Assembly (NCBI RefSeq): GCF_900113115.1
Contig: NZ_FOOF01000022.1
Span: forward strand, 34,115-98,114
DNA: 64,000 nucleotides
Direction of reading: 5' to 3'
Source: Duganella sp. CF458
GTDB lineage: Bacteria; Pseudomonadota; Gammaproteobacteria; Burkholderiales; Burkholderiaceae_D
Shown here piece by piece: positions 44,801 through 53,044 of this stretch (positions within the stretch are counted from its first letter, which is position 1; each line of letters starts with the position of its first letter). The position numbers and the translations under genes are program-made. The notes below the pieces were generated by a model. It made no database searches. It saw only the letters and a list, made by a program, of their open reading frames with translations, and was not told the origin of the DNA.

Positions 44801-44905
44801 AACCTGCTGGCGCTGCCGAACGACACGGCAGCGATCCGCCAGCAGATCGATTGCGTGCTGCGCGAAGCCGAGTGGCGCTGGAGCCGCCTGCAACCGAAGC
44901 AATAA
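35855..44905 (+). CDS. giant secreted multidomain protein (toroid, CarboxypepD-reg-like, NHL propellers, Ig/macroglobulin-like)
   Basis: From ATG 35855 the product has about 3016 residues; a TTG at 35819 is an unlikely earlier start. Order seen: Sec signal (GLLSFALLLQLMLCSAPAQA); an alpha/alpha-toroid like prenyltransferase/squalene-cyclase repeats (30-290; QNGDGGYGGDGGYASNIADT); four carboxypeptidase-regulatory-like repeats (296-629; for example ISGKVVNATTKAGIAGATVK). A CARDB-like part follows (630-800), then long NHL/SMP-30-like propellers (825-2150; PYGLAFDANGTLYVSDTNND). Next are Ig or macroglobulin-like domains (2258-2580), a Rossmann/GATase-like region (2588-2790; LRERINGGDGLIVDG) and a helical C-terminus. 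No thioester GCGEQ motif is present. It lies 33 bp before the RHS gene and is probably co-transcribed. Its role is unknown; surface or carrier function is inferred. Confidence 0.88.
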   Translation: MNVKLVRTAASGLLSFALLLQLMLCSAPAQAQDTPLSRGLGWLQAQVQPDGALSGEAASIATALQARSETLYTLKLLGAPAASQLPLRQSLTAEQDLSTEYMARRAWALGYGGVAQPALIEELQKRQNGDGGYGGDGGYASNIADTSWMLLAQRAGGAQPDAAAVTRALAFLDANHMADGSFAVNRQASMYATLKAMLASAAWSSQQGAGSFSAQSLNWLLAQRNVAGNFGNPFDNALALWVLATQTADQAILKPASDALLASQLANGSWNDDPYLTAVALRALYLVNHPPASNGSASVRGLVADAASGLPLAGASVQVVAGGDAATGSDANGNFTLSGIAAGNLTLRFARLGYASRDISLTVGTGQSLSIGTVALAPASLSATLSGIVRNDSGQPLAGAVVAAGTAAATTNASGAYSIANLSPGPLTVTVTLANYRTAAATLDVAANTNYTFSPGLIPVSKPVPTTATISGKVVNATTKAGIAGATVKVAGQSVTSTSGGAFSVANVAPGAFTIAVSASGYQPVSGSGTAVAGPNAIGDIALSAMPTSSTLSGLVTDGATGAPVAGATVAVQGQGAAVVTDAAGKYSIAGITGTGFALNVGAADYFSQVLNVALPQAGNARVDVKLQKRDSTAADISFIKVATPQHSYYATGLIPLEILLANNAAKAASVLVTAQVINTEGSIVHTYLGNPGVSWRGQEPDNRPLALGANSTLELMLEWNTLRLPGGIYTVKARAFDESGRVVAEADGDFEVIAAPRLAGGVLADPPLAQAGAKTVVSFTGDVVNNGNQALAPGDMQLKVTLAAQEPVNGQTEASVRTLASGAPLLRARKLKMAPAGWLYTVNYSDGKVLRLDTDGTQTILGQLPSGYAYADAAMDAAGNIWAGHNAVLYRLSPQGVPTRFDMAQINDIAAVTSTAEGLLLAGRYNGESRLVLRADNGQETILARNGFSGPVALVQDDAGNYVVTNSSDGTLVKVSAGDGKIMPFVRNLRNPQGIARDAAGNFYVAEADLSRVAKVSPAGELSVYASGLGTPYGLAFDANGTLYVSDTNNDALHTVQPNGTVRLFARGFGNGPRGMAYDLNGDLLLLNNADGTLRRKDAQNNVSFVASGMSQPYNLVVLPNGDYLVTEYGNGKVTRISNGVKSTFATGLNGPLGIALDGAGNVHVTEYGANRIARLAPDGSKLGVTESLLVRPYQVRAAANGDVYIRNSGSMVRYAGGEYKYWHRSFNYTNWTPDVTPGALLALTGTTLVRIDSAGLVTTVRSGLPFTPYAVAVDPAGNIYLSDYSNRKIHKLDTTGTLRELVTLANYPSTASMTDLQSDTAGNLVLRTGGGFYRVSPEGALTPFTFTLPHIYNWTAGGENEIVVFNYDKTYRVNTITGATTLLMSRGYYGPNGNLAFGAVSPDHKLWAVDDSLYTLTAHTMAGEEVARLHGFENPTSIVFSGSEMRFVDNSERFMWYADDAYPAYQGKFQARYLAHAGGVTYGTASSTSINKYVGGSKVYEQYYNAGNFGLGGLAVRPDGGLAYSYADDGRVVILSPAKAVELDFAGLRAPQGLVFDASGKLYVASNSNNMVLRFAPATSSAGSIFARMTSPIGLAFNSGGDLLVARTNGVDRVNGAGIVSNLSTVGGMNGMLADGDQLVMANRSTSQLNKLRQQGAGWVADVFASGLSNPVALRQTAGGATLMLNISNNTIVSYQNGKVDHLATVPAGLSAFDLAPDGSMLAVGSNGTVVRIGTDGVTSDLLMNNLVNRWQLNGVAVANDSQSYLVAQDDSSRGVLYAMTQSAPLQPPAVGSVVFEAVVPMAELGIDGSYQKLNFGTWVPPYGGDFRIEMSRSGIDGSMQNFLHVGPNAQSQLTAARSELPPGDSVLAMCLDLKGADYTTISRVEMGQVRTVSKSLTPYGMASDRAGNLYVTDAGKLYRTDASGSSIVVASGMNLAYGLASDSQENFYVASRNASTSRFEVLRVTRDGSKTVLADLGVTNAAGVQVNSRDEVLVGSVGKLLKVTQQGAVSTVATSGFPSPRGIAVDGRDNVYVQNENHSVSMIKPDGSSVAIFSKADGDDHPYFEGDGYPNIAADCADNFYIAPFKWTRINQDGEEYSLAQVVPRTGQIARLFDARTIAPNLSDIDYLAFDRFNNRILMWNHNDQSIWQVPVTCGAIGVQAHLVAKAGQQLTGASKPPSAVVPLTDGRTEYVWNLRDVTAQGAQVCFGANQAGMQLGEVRPTLDSGFISFQNTFAAGDVTVPLKVPMVRAANVINIGATTDKPEYLAGESALVTTSLANANTEVANGDLRVDVFDASGALVNTVTQQAVGIPAGGSLQVNGAYAAGQLQPGAYTARAVLSENGQAVASAKVDFRVLADASQAAAVTTLALDKQNYAPTDRVAISSRVTGQSANVTMENLTLAIQVYNQSNAQVFGKAHAVVQLAPGAKLEFASPFRMVNALPGTYRVEQQLRDSAGRVLDSRSAAYAVSSSAETGYGLGGSITAMPKLVPIGDSLAFTFQVINNGNSALDNLPLTVSLLDPVAQQVRAEFPYSANLAAGGVYNGAGNWLADGEAGRNYVAKLGATVGGKQMTLAQDAFQLLPKSKPDVKLDIGQQLVAGNRVLALVSCNDDENDAPGNDGKPPVCVTERMQAIDAALTALELPHLVVTSPEAFQAKLRSGLFNTYWVSGKEDKMSVQQVAELRERINGGDGLIVDGVHDNRNKVFDSVTGILYRGKIGQTNLAVRFTGPLFESQRLLSVGRALKPIANGSTPQAEFDAVLPQNAGPAVFSNTYGNGHSMLFAFDLASSLAGEPGWLPVLRSALAAVLPNVAEVPMGGALVPLRTTIANQSEAVDLDVTVQLPAGASYHASAPEALFDQASNTVRWRLALSAGQTANLDLQVRAPETAGQYVLETTVSWLDKGTAVQYGGKLQRGVTVNSASQYGSAALNAIDQLPVTHPKYRKPRDNAANAVRAGIGYFGAGTQAGYAAAIAALLEATDNLLALPNDTAAIRQQIDCVLREAEWRWSRLQPKQ

Positions 44906-44938
44906 GAAAACACGAACGAAGTTAGCCAGGAAAAGACC

Positions 44939-47900
44939 ATGTTCCGTAACAGCACCATGCAACGCATCATTGCTTCCGCCCTGCTGGCCACTTTTGCCAG
45001 CAGCACGGTGGCGCCGGTAGTCGCTTATGCTCAGACCCCAGCTCCCTTCACCCTGCAGCCGCTGGCCGGCGCGGCAGGCCGCAGCCTGCCCGGCGTGGAT
45101 GCCAACGGCATCCCGACCGGCAAGGGCTGGCAGCGTCCCGCCGCCAGCAGTGGCAGCGCCGCTGCAACTGCCGCCGCGCCGACCCAGGCTTACGGCTTCG
45201 CGCTGTCGCAATTGGAAGCGATGGCCGGCAAGTCCGAGGCCGACCTGGCCGCCGGCCGCGGCAGCGATGCCCTGGCGCAGGTCAACGCCCTGCGCGCGCA
45301 GTACGTCCGCCTGAAAAAAGAAGAAGCGGTGATGGCGCAGTCGTTCGCCGCGACCGAGGCGCACCTGCGTGCGGCGGGCCTGGCCAGCGGCGACATCCTG
45401 GCGCGCCAGCAGCAGGCGCTGCAGGATTTCGGCGCGCGCAAGGAGGAGCTGAAAGCGGCGATGGCGGCACTGGATGCGGCAGCCGGCGGCAAGGGCAGCG
45501 TGCAGACGGCGCTGGACGGCCTGGCAAGGCTGATGAAGCGGCATTCCAGCCTGCCGGGGCAAGGCGCTCATGGCAAGGGACATGCATGGGGCAAGAAGAA
45601 AAAGGCGCCGCCTGCCGTGGCGATGACGGAGCGCCAGCACGAGAAGCGCTTCCCGCGTTCCGTGCTGCTGGCCGCTGCCGGTTCCCTGAGCGGCATCGCG
45701 CTGCCGGACGCCATCCTGCCTGACGCGGTGCAGCCGGGCGACCTGGCACAGCAGGGTGAAGTCGTGCTGACGCCGGCCGTGCGGGCGCTGGCGGCGCAAC
45801 TGGGCAACAACCCGGTGGCCATCTATAACTGGGTCCGCAACAATATCGCCTTCGCGCCGGGCTTTGGCGCCATGCAGGATGCGGATGCCACGCTGCTGGC
45901 GCGCCGCGGCAGCGCAACGGACACCGCCAGCCTGCTGATTGCGCTGAACCGTGCCGCCGGCATCGCGTCGCGCTATGTGTACGGCACCATCGAAGTACCG
46001 GTGGCGAAGATCAACAACTGGCTGGGCGTCGATCATGCCGCCGCCGCGCAAGCCTTGCTGGCGCAGGCCGGCATCCCCCACCGGGCCGTCAGCCAGGCCG
46101 GCCAGGCCGGCGCCATCCAGCTCGAACACGTCTGGGTGGAAGCGTTGGTCGACTTCTCGCCAAGCCGCGGCGGCGTCAACAAGGCGCCGGGCGCCTGGGT
46201 GCCGCTGGACGCCAGCTTCAAGCAGATGGACGTCAAGCCGGGCCTGGACCTGGCCAATGCCGTCAGCCTGAACGAGAGCGGGCTGCTCGGCCAGGTACGC
46301 CAGGGCGCCGTCTGTACGCCGGACTACGCGCAAAGCCTGAACCTGCAGAACCTGCAGGCCGGCTATGCCGATTACAAGACGCGCCTGAACAGCTACCTGG
46401 GGCAGCAGGGCGCCGACCTGACCGTAGGCGATGTGCTGGGCAACCGCAGCATCGCCGCCCGCAACTACAGCATCCTGCTGGGCAGCCTGCCGTACACCAA
46501 AGTAGCCCAGGGGACGATCGTCAACGCGCTGCCGGACAACCTGCGCTGGCAGTTCCGCCTGCAGCTGTTTGCCGGCGCCGCGCAGCAGGCGGCCAACACG
46601 CCGGCTGTCAGCTATAGCGGCAGCCTGGCAAGCGTGGCCAACCAGCGCCTGACATTGAGCTTCGTCCCGGCCAGCCAGGCCGACGCCGATGTCCTGGCTT
46701 CCTATATGCCGAAGCAGCACGCCGACGGCAGCCCGATCCAGCCGGGCGAGCTGCCGCTCGAAGTGCCGGGCTACCTGGTGCGCGTGAAAGCGGAAATCCG
46801 CGCCGACGGCGAACTGGTCGCCAGCGGCGGCAGCTTCGTCCTGGGCAGCGAGCTGGCGGGCAGCATTGCCAGTTTCGACCCGTCCAGCGGCGACTGGAAC
46901 GAATCTTCGTTTGGCGCGCATGCCGGCGACTACCACGCGGTGGCCGTCGATACGCAGGGCGTGTCGGCCGGCCAACTGGCCGCCCTCAAGGCGCGCCTGA
47001 ACGCCATGCAGGCCAAGCTGGCCGGCGGGCAGGGCGCCAGCCTGACGCGCGACGATGTCAGCGGCGAACTGCTGTACCACGCCGCGCTGGGCTATTTCGC
47101 CACCGTGGATGCCAATGCCGGGGTGTTCCAGCGCGCCGCGCGCATGGTGGATGTACGCCAGCCGTCGTACGGCCGCGCCGTGGCGCAGGCCCAGCCTGAA
47201 ATGGTGATGGGCATTATCAACAAGGTGCGTTTCCCAGGCGTGGTGCTGGACATCGACCGCCTGGACAGCGCGGTGGCGCAGAACACTGGCGGCCTGGCGC
47301 CGTCGGCATACATCAAGCAGGCCAACGAGCGCAATGCCGCCTACGGCCATCTGGTGCTGGCCAAGCTGTTCACCAGCGCGCAAACGCCGGGCCAGGCCGC
47401 CTCGCCGCTCAAGGCGCTGAGCGCCGCGGCGGGCGCCGGCAACAAGGTGTTCGCCGTGACCGGCGCCAATGCCGCCAGCGTGATGCCGCTGGTGGACATT
47501 GCTGCCAACGCCGCAGCCGATATCCGCAATAGCGCGGCGGCAGGCAGCCGCGTGCTGGTGGCGCAGGGACCGGTCAACATCGGCAACTGGAATGGCCATG
47601 GCCTGGCGATGGAAGACGCCGGCGGTGCAGGCAACTACCGCCTGTACGGAGAAACCGGTTATGCCACCGCCGCCCTGTACCTGCCGAACGGCACCACCTG
47701 GCTGGCGCTGGCCAGCCCGCTCCAAGCCGCTGGCGCAGCTGTGCCGGCAGCGCAGGCCGCCCAGCCAGTCAACGACACGCTGGCCAGCCTGCTGGGCGAG
47801 GCCGGCAGCACTACGCGCTGGCGCTTTTACGCCGGCCAGGCCGACGTGGCCAGCGGCCTGTTCCTGGCGCGCCTGTCGGCGGGGCAGGCCGGCAGCGCTT

Positions 47901-50900
47901 GCGACATCCTGACCGGCACCATCGCGGCGGGATTGGACACCAGTGGCGGCTTTGACAGCGGTGCCGTGGCGGGCGCCCCGCTCATCACCAGCGCTCCGGT
48001 CATCAGCGGCGGCGCCAACCAGCTTTACAGCTACGCCGTTCTGGCCACCGACCCCAAAGGCGCCGCGCTGGCGTATGCCCTGCGCGAAGCACCGACCGGC
48101 ATGGCGATTTCGGCGACGGGCGTGATCAGCTGGAACAAGCCGGTGGCGGGTGTCTGGAACGTCACGGTGCGGGCCGACAACGGACGCGCCTATGCCGAAC
48201 AGCGCTACCAGCTCACCGTTGGGCAGGAAGTGCCGCTTGACGCCAACCTGAGGATCACTCCGCAGGTCATCAACCTGGGCGAGAGCGTGACCATCGACGT
48301 GCTGAGCACCGGTGGCAGCGGCAACGTCACGCGCAGCCTGGCCATCGACGGCCAGGAAGTGGCGCTGACGCAGGAGGGCCGCGCGACGGTGACCGGCAGC
48401 GCGCTCGGCGCGCACCAGATCACGGCGAAAATCACCGATAGCCTCGGTACCACCACCCGCGTCGGCACCTACAGCGTGCGCGATCCTGCCGACAGCAGCA
48501 CACCGGTGGCGCTGATCGCGGCGCCGGTTGATGACGCCGAAGTGACTGCGCCGGTCGACGTGACTGGTACCGCGACAGCCGCCAACCTGGCATACTACCA
48601 GTTGCTGCTGCGCCCTTCCGGCGGCAGCGCCTGGAGCGAAATCGCACGCGGCACCAGCGCCGTCAGCAACGGCGTGCTGGGCAAGCTCGACCCGACCCAG
48701 CTGGCCAACGGGATTTATGAGCTGGTGTTGAGCGTCGTTGATGCGAATGGCCGCCAGCAGACCCGGATGATCACGGTCGACGTCTATCGCGACCTGAAAA
48801 TTGGCCAGTTTGCGCTGACGTACATCGACCTTGACCTGGAAGCGGCCGGGGTGCCGATCCGCGTCTCGCGCACGTACGACACGCGCCGCAAGGATGAAAA
48901 GCTGGACTTCGGCTACGGCTGGAGCGTGGACTACCAGAACGTCCAGGTACGCAAGAATATGGTGCTGGGACTGCAATGGGATGTCATTGCACGGTCAACC
49001 CAGCTCCTGTTGTGCATCGTCCCGGCCGGCAAGCGCAAGATCAACATCACCCTGCCTGACGGAAAAGTCGAGCGTTTCAGCGCCGCCAACCGCCAGGAGT
49101 GCGCGATGGGGCAGATTCCGCCGGTGGACGTCTATTTCACGCCACTGCCTGGCACCACCAGCTCGCTTGAAATCGTCAACGTGCCAAACCTGATGGCCCG
49201 CGGCGGCCAGTTGTTTGACATGGATGCGCTGGAACCCTGGAACCCCAAAGAGTACAAGCTTGTCACTGAAGATAACTTCAGTTATTACATCACCGAAGGC
49301 ATCGGTATCGTACAAGTCAAGGACCCTGCCGGCAACACGCTGACCTACGGCAGGAACGGCATCTTGCATAGCGGCGGCCAGTCGGTCAGCTTCACGCGCG
49401 ATGCACAGAACCGCATCACAGCGGTGACCGACCCATCCGGCAAATCGATCGCTTACGCCTATGACCCGGCCGGCGACCTGGTCAAGGTCACCAACCGCGT
49501 TGGCGCCGCGTCGAACTATGCCTATAACCGCGCGCACGGCCTGGTCCAGTACACCGATCCAAACGGTAACGTGGCTGCGCGCTACGTGTATGACGACGAG
49601 GGCAGGCTGGTTGCTGCGTACGATGCGGAGGGCAAGGCGATCCGGTTGCAGCATGATGGAACGTCCAACCGCGAAACCATCACCGACCGCCGCGGCAACC
49701 AGACCATCTATGCCTACGACTCCAAGGGCAATGTCACCGAGCGGATCGATGCGCTGGGCAACAAGACCAGCTTCGAGTACGACGCGCTGGGCAATGAATC
49801 TGTACAGACCAATCCACTCGGGGGGCGCACGACGCGCGTATTCAACCAGCGCACCGGTAAGCAGACTTCGGAAACCGACGCAGCGGGCAACGAGACGCGC
49901 TGGGAATACGACAGCACTTCCGGCACCTATGTCGAGAAGATTGTCGACCCGAACGGCAATATCACGAACTTCGGCTATTCCCTGATGGGATCGCAGTCGG
50001 TGACCGAGCCGATGGGGCGGGTGAATTCTGTCGGGTATGACGGCTCCCGCAACATGACTTCGGTGCGGGTTGCCGGCCGTAGCAGGGCCTTCACCTATAA
50101 CCTCAAGGGCACTCCGGCCACCGAAACCGATGGTGCCGGCACCAGGATCACGTACGGCTACAACACCAATAACCAGGAGACCAGCCGTAGCTGGACGGTC
50201 ATCCAGGATGGCGTGCCCAAGACTTACACCATCACTCGCAAACTCGATGCCGAGGGACGCGCGGTCGAGGAAACCGATGCCCTGGGCTTCGTGACCAAGA
50301 CCGAGTACAACGCCGGCGGCCAGGTGCTGGCGAAGATCGACCCGCTGGGCCGCCGCACCGGCTTTGCCTACACGGTGCGCGGGCAGGTCAGCAAGATCAC
50401 CTATCCTGACGGCACATCGCAGCTCAGCGAGTACGATGCGGAGCGCAACCTGGTTGCCACGACGGACCAGGCGGGCCGCGTCACGCGCCATGAATACGAT
50501 GCACTGAATCGCCGCGCCAAGACGATTTTCCCGGACGGCGGGACGGTGACGAACGAATATGACGCGGCAGGCCGTCTGGTCGCTGTGACCGACCAGTTGG
50601 GCCAGCGCACCGTCAATGGCTACGATGCCGCGGGCCGCCTGGTCAGTCTCCAGGTGCCGGGCGGTGCGGAGACCAAGTTCGAGTACGACAAGAACGGGAA
50701 CGTCTCCGCGATGACGGATGCGGCGGGCCGCGTGACGAAGTACGAATACGATGGCCTGGACCGGCTGGTCAAGGCGACGCTGCCTGACGGAAAATTTGCG
50801 GCGACCGTATGGACTGTCGCAAATACCAAGCAGTCCGAGAAGGACTACGCAGGCAATGAGAAGAGCTATGAGTACGACGGCGCCTGGCGCCTGAAGAAAG

Positions 50901-53038
50901 TCACCATGACCGCCGCTTCCGGCGGCCAGGCAACTGTCTTCGAGTACGATGAGTTGGGCAACAAGACCAGCCAGACCGATGCGGAAGCGCGGGTCACGCG
51001 CTGGACCTATGACGCCAACTCGCGCATGACGGGGCGTACACTGCCAGATGGGAAAGTGGAACGGTTCGACTACGATGCGGCAGGCAATCAGACCGGCAAA
51101 ACCGACTTTGCCGGCAAGACGACGCGCTTCGCCGTCGATTCGGTTGGCCGCACCGAGATGGTGGTGCGGCCCGATGGCGGCACTGTCAGCACAACGTATA
51201 GCGCGACCGGCAAGCCGGCTTCCGTTACGCTGGCGGGCAAAGGCCTGGCGGCTGGCACGACCACCTTCATTTACGACAGCGCCGATCGCCTGTCACGCAA
51301 GGTGAATGCCGATGGCAGCTTCATCGCGTACGAATACGACCAGGCGGGCGATATCGTGGCCCGTTCAACTGCAGCCGGCACGGTGCGCTATGCCTACGAT
51401 AACCAGCGCCGTATCGAGAAGGTGACGGATGTCGACGGCAAGGCGACTACCTACCAGTACGCGGCGGACGGCAAGCTGGAAGCCGTCGTCACGCCGGATG
51501 GCATTACTGCCCGCTACCGCTACGATTCGAACGGCCGCCTGGTGCAGGGGCTGCACTCGCGCGGCGACAATTCGATCGTGTTCGGCGTGCAGTATGTGCT
51601 CGATGCGAACGGCCGCCGGACACAGGCCGCTGAATTCGATGCAAGCAGCACGCTCGCAGGCGAGGCCTTGTCGAACCCTGTCGTGACGAACGATTTCGAG
51701 TTCGATGCGTACGGCCGTCTGATGCGCGAGCAGGCCCATGGCCGCAATCCATCTGCCGACAGCGACACGAAATACAAGTACGACAAGGTGGGCAACCGAA
51801 CCGAGCGTGCCCGTACCAGCGGCGCGGTCACCGCGATTACGAACTATAACTACGACAACAATGACCGGCTACTGTCGGAAACGACCAGCACCGGCAACAG
51901 CCAGGTCGAAACCAGCTATGCCTGGGACGCCAACGGCAACCTGCTGAGCAAGGCGGTTGGTGGGCTCCAGACCTTCTACGGCTGGGATGCCGATAACCGC
52001 CTTGTGGAAGTCAAGCAAGGTGCTTCGCAGGCGCAGGCAAAGACGGTCGCGCAATATGCCTACGACGGCAATGGCAATCGTGTGGCGAAGACCGAGTTTG
52101 GCGACAACGGTGAAAAGACCAGGCAAACCACCTACCTGGTCGACTCGACGTTCCCGTTTGCCCAGGTGCTGGAGCAGAAAGAGGTGACCGGAGCGAGTAC
52201 CGAGTCGACTCGCTATGTGTGGGGCAAGGAGCTGATTCGCGAGGTGCGCGGCGGACAGGGCACCTTCTATCACTCAGACCCGCAGGGCAGCGTACGCATC
52301 CTGGCGGGCGACGATGGGCAGGCGGCAGGCAGCTACCGCTACGATGCCTTCGGCCAGGTGCTGGAGCAGGGTGGCACCGCAGATACCGCTTACCGCTACA
52401 CCGGCGAGTACTTCGATGCGCACGCCGGACTGCAATACAACCGTGCGCGCTGGGTCGACCTGGAGAGCGGCCGCTTTGTTTCGATGGACCGGTTCGCCGG
52501 TGTGCCGAGCCAGCCGATTTCCCTGCATCGCTATGCCTATGCGAACGATGATCCGGTCAACATGGTGGACCCGAGCGGCAACGAAACGCTCGGTGGCCAG
52601 ATGGCGGCGCTGGACGGCCAAAGCTCGTTGCAAAACAGCGCGATCGCAGGAATTCGCCAGGCGTTCTCCCGCTTCGGTTGCGACCTTGGCGCTGCCATTG
52701 CCGAACAGGCAGTTGACTACGGTATTTACATCCTGATCGACGCTGCGACTGGCGGCCTGTATGTTGGCCAATCGGTCGATATCGACAACCGTCTGAAACA
52801 GCACATTGACGAAGCGGTCAAGCAGGGCAAGAACTTGTGGAAAGCGAATGCCAAGATCCTGATGCGCTTCAATGTCCCGGGTGGCAAGGAAGCGCTGTAC
52901 AAGGTCGAACAACTGGTGATGGATATCCTCGAGAAGTCGGGGCACGAGCTGTTGAACAAGAACCGTGCAATTGGACCGGACAATCCAATCAAGCGCGATT
53001 ACAATGTCTTCAAAAAATTGATGTGTCCTAAGATTTGA
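44939..53038 (+). CDS. secreted transglutaminase-like/RHS protein with C-terminal GIY-YIG nuclease
   Basis: The 2699 residues begin with a Sec signal (IIASALLATFASSTVAPVVA), then coiled helices. A transglutaminase-like domain (287-430) has Ala326 where the catalytic Cys should be, while His397 (LEHVWVEA) and Asp424 (WVPLDASF) remain. Putative Ig-type domains follow (about 1020-1280), then RHS/YD repeats (about 1455-2440), and the RHS-core ending (AYRYTGEYFDAHAGLQYNRA, NDDPVNMVDPSG, to about 2547). The last 150 residues form a GIY-YIG endonuclease: GIYILIDA at 2595, YVG at 2608, Arg2618, Glu2657 and Asn2673/2675. This is the layout of a polymorphic toxin with a DNA-cleaving tip. The stop is 6 bp before an LRR gene. 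Nuclease activity is inferred from motifs. Confidence 0.9.
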   Translation: MFRNSTMQRIIASALLATFASSTVAPVVAYAQTPAPFTLQPLAGAAGRSLPGVDANGIPTGKGWQRPAASSGSAAATAAAPTQAYGFALSQLEAMAGKSEADLAAGRGSDALAQVNALRAQYVRLKKEEAVMAQSFAATEAHLRAAGLASGDILARQQQALQDFGARKEELKAAMAALDAAAGGKGSVQTALDGLARLMKRHSSLPGQGAHGKGHAWGKKKKAPPAVAMTERQHEKRFPRSVLLAAAGSLSGIALPDAILPDAVQPGDLAQQGEVVLTPAVRALAAQLGNNPVAIYNWVRNNIAFAPGFGAMQDADATLLARRGSATDTASLLIALNRAAGIASRYVYGTIEVPVAKINNWLGVDHAAAAQALLAQAGIPHRAVSQAGQAGAIQLEHVWVEALVDFSPSRGGVNKAPGAWVPLDASFKQMDVKPGLDLANAVSLNESGLLGQVRQGAVCTPDYAQSLNLQNLQAGYADYKTRLNSYLGQQGADLTVGDVLGNRSIAARNYSILLGSLPYTKVAQGTIVNALPDNLRWQFRLQLFAGAAQQAANTPAVSYSGSLASVANQRLTLSFVPASQADADVLASYMPKQHADGSPIQPGELPLEVPGYLVRVKAEIRADGELVASGGSFVLGSELAGSIASFDPSSGDWNESSFGAHAGDYHAVAVDTQGVSAGQLAALKARLNAMQAKLAGGQGASLTRDDVSGELLYHAALGYFATVDANAGVFQRAARMVDVRQPSYGRAVAQAQPEMVMGIINKVRFPGVVLDIDRLDSAVAQNTGGLAPSAYIKQANERNAAYGHLVLAKLFTSAQTPGQAASPLKALSAAAGAGNKVFAVTGANAASVMPLVDIAANAAADIRNSAAAGSRVLVAQGPVNIGNWNGHGLAMEDAGGAGNYRLYGETGYATAALYLPNGTTWLALASPLQAAGAAVPAAQAAQPVNDTLASLLGEAGSTTRWRFYAGQADVASGLFLARLSAGQAGSACDILTGTIAAGLDTSGGFDSGAVAGAPLITSAPVISGGANQLYSYAVLATDPKGAALAYALREAPTGMAISATGVISWNKPVAGVWNVTVRADNGRAYAEQRYQLTVGQEVPLDANLRITPQVINLGESVTIDVLSTGGSGNVTRSLAIDGQEVALTQEGRATVTGSALGAHQITAKITDSLGTTTRVGTYSVRDPADSSTPVALIAAPVDDAEVTAPVDVTGTATAANLAYYQLLLRPSGGSAWSEIARGTSAVSNGVLGKLDPTQLANGIYELVLSVVDANGRQQTRMITVDVYRDLKIGQFALTYIDLDLEAAGVPIRVSRTYDTRRKDEKLDFGYGWSVDYQNVQVRKNMVLGLQWDVIARSTQLLLCIVPAGKRKINITLPDGKVERFSAANRQECAMGQIPPVDVYFTPLPGTTSSLEIVNVPNLMARGGQLFDMDALEPWNPKEYKLVTEDNFSYYITEGIGIVQVKDPAGNTLTYGRNGILHSGGQSVSFTRDAQNRITAVTDPSGKSIAYAYDPAGDLVKVTNRVGAASNYAYNRAHGLVQYTDPNGNVAARYVYDDEGRLVAAYDAEGKAIRLQHDGTSNRETITDRRGNQTIYAYDSKGNVTERIDALGNKTSFEYDALGNESVQTNPLGGRTTRVFNQRTGKQTSETDAAGNETRWEYDSTSGTYVEKIVDPNGNITNFGYSLMGSQSVTEPMGRVNSVGYDGSRNMTSVRVAGRSRAFTYNLKGTPATETDGAGTRITYGYNTNNQETSRSWTVIQDGVPKTYTITRKLDAEGRAVEETDALGFVTKTEYNAGGQVLAKIDPLGRRTGFAYTVRGQVSKITYPDGTSQLSEYDAERNLVATTDQAGRVTRHEYDALNRRAKTIFPDGGTVTNEYDAAGRLVAVTDQLGQRTVNGYDAAGRLVSLQVPGGAETKFEYDKNGNVSAMTDAAGRVTKYEYDGLDRLVKATLPDGKFAATVWTVANTKQSEKDYAGNEKSYEYDGAWRLKKVTMTAASGGQATVFEYDELGNKTSQTDAEARVTRWTYDANSRMTGRTLPDGKVERFDYDAAGNQTGKTDFAGKTTRFAVDSVGRTEMVVRPDGGTVSTTYSATGKPASVTLAGKGLAAGTTTFIYDSADRLSRKVNADGSFIAYEYDQAGDIVARSTAAGTVRYAYDNQRRIEKVTDVDGKATTYQYAADGKLEAVVTPDGITARYRYDSNGRLVQGLHSRGDNSIVFGVQYVLDANGRRTQAAEFDASSTLAGEALSNPVVTNDFEFDAYGRLMREQAHGRNPSADSDTKYKYDKVGNRTERARTSGAVTAITNYNYDNNDRLLSETTSTGNSQVETSYAWDANGNLLSKAVGGLQTFYGWDADNRLVEVKQGASQAQAKTVAQYAYDGNGNRVAKTEFGDNGEKTRQTTYLVDSTFPFAQVLEQKEVTGASTESTRYVWGKELIREVRGGQGTFYHSDPQGSVRILAGDDGQAAGSYRYDAFGQVLEQGGTADTAYRYTGEYFDAHAGLQYNRARWVDLESGRFVSMDRFAGVPSQPISLHRYAYANDDPVNMVDPSGNETLGGQMAALDGQSSLQNSAIAGIRQAFSRFGCDLGAAIAEQAVDYGIYILIDAATGGLYVGQSVDIDNRLKQHIDEAVKQGKNLWKANAKILMRFNVPGGKEALYKVEQLVMDILEKSGHELLNKNRAIGPDNPIKRDYNVFKKLMCPKI

Positions 53039-53044
53039 GGCCAG

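Noticed and set aside
36995..48976. A nearly 4000-residue open frame on the minus strand
   Set aside because: It lies antisense to two well-supported genes, spans the junction of both, and its product is a low-complexity His/Arg/Gly/Ala/Val string. The high GC and codon bias of the plus-strand genes explain the lack of stops.
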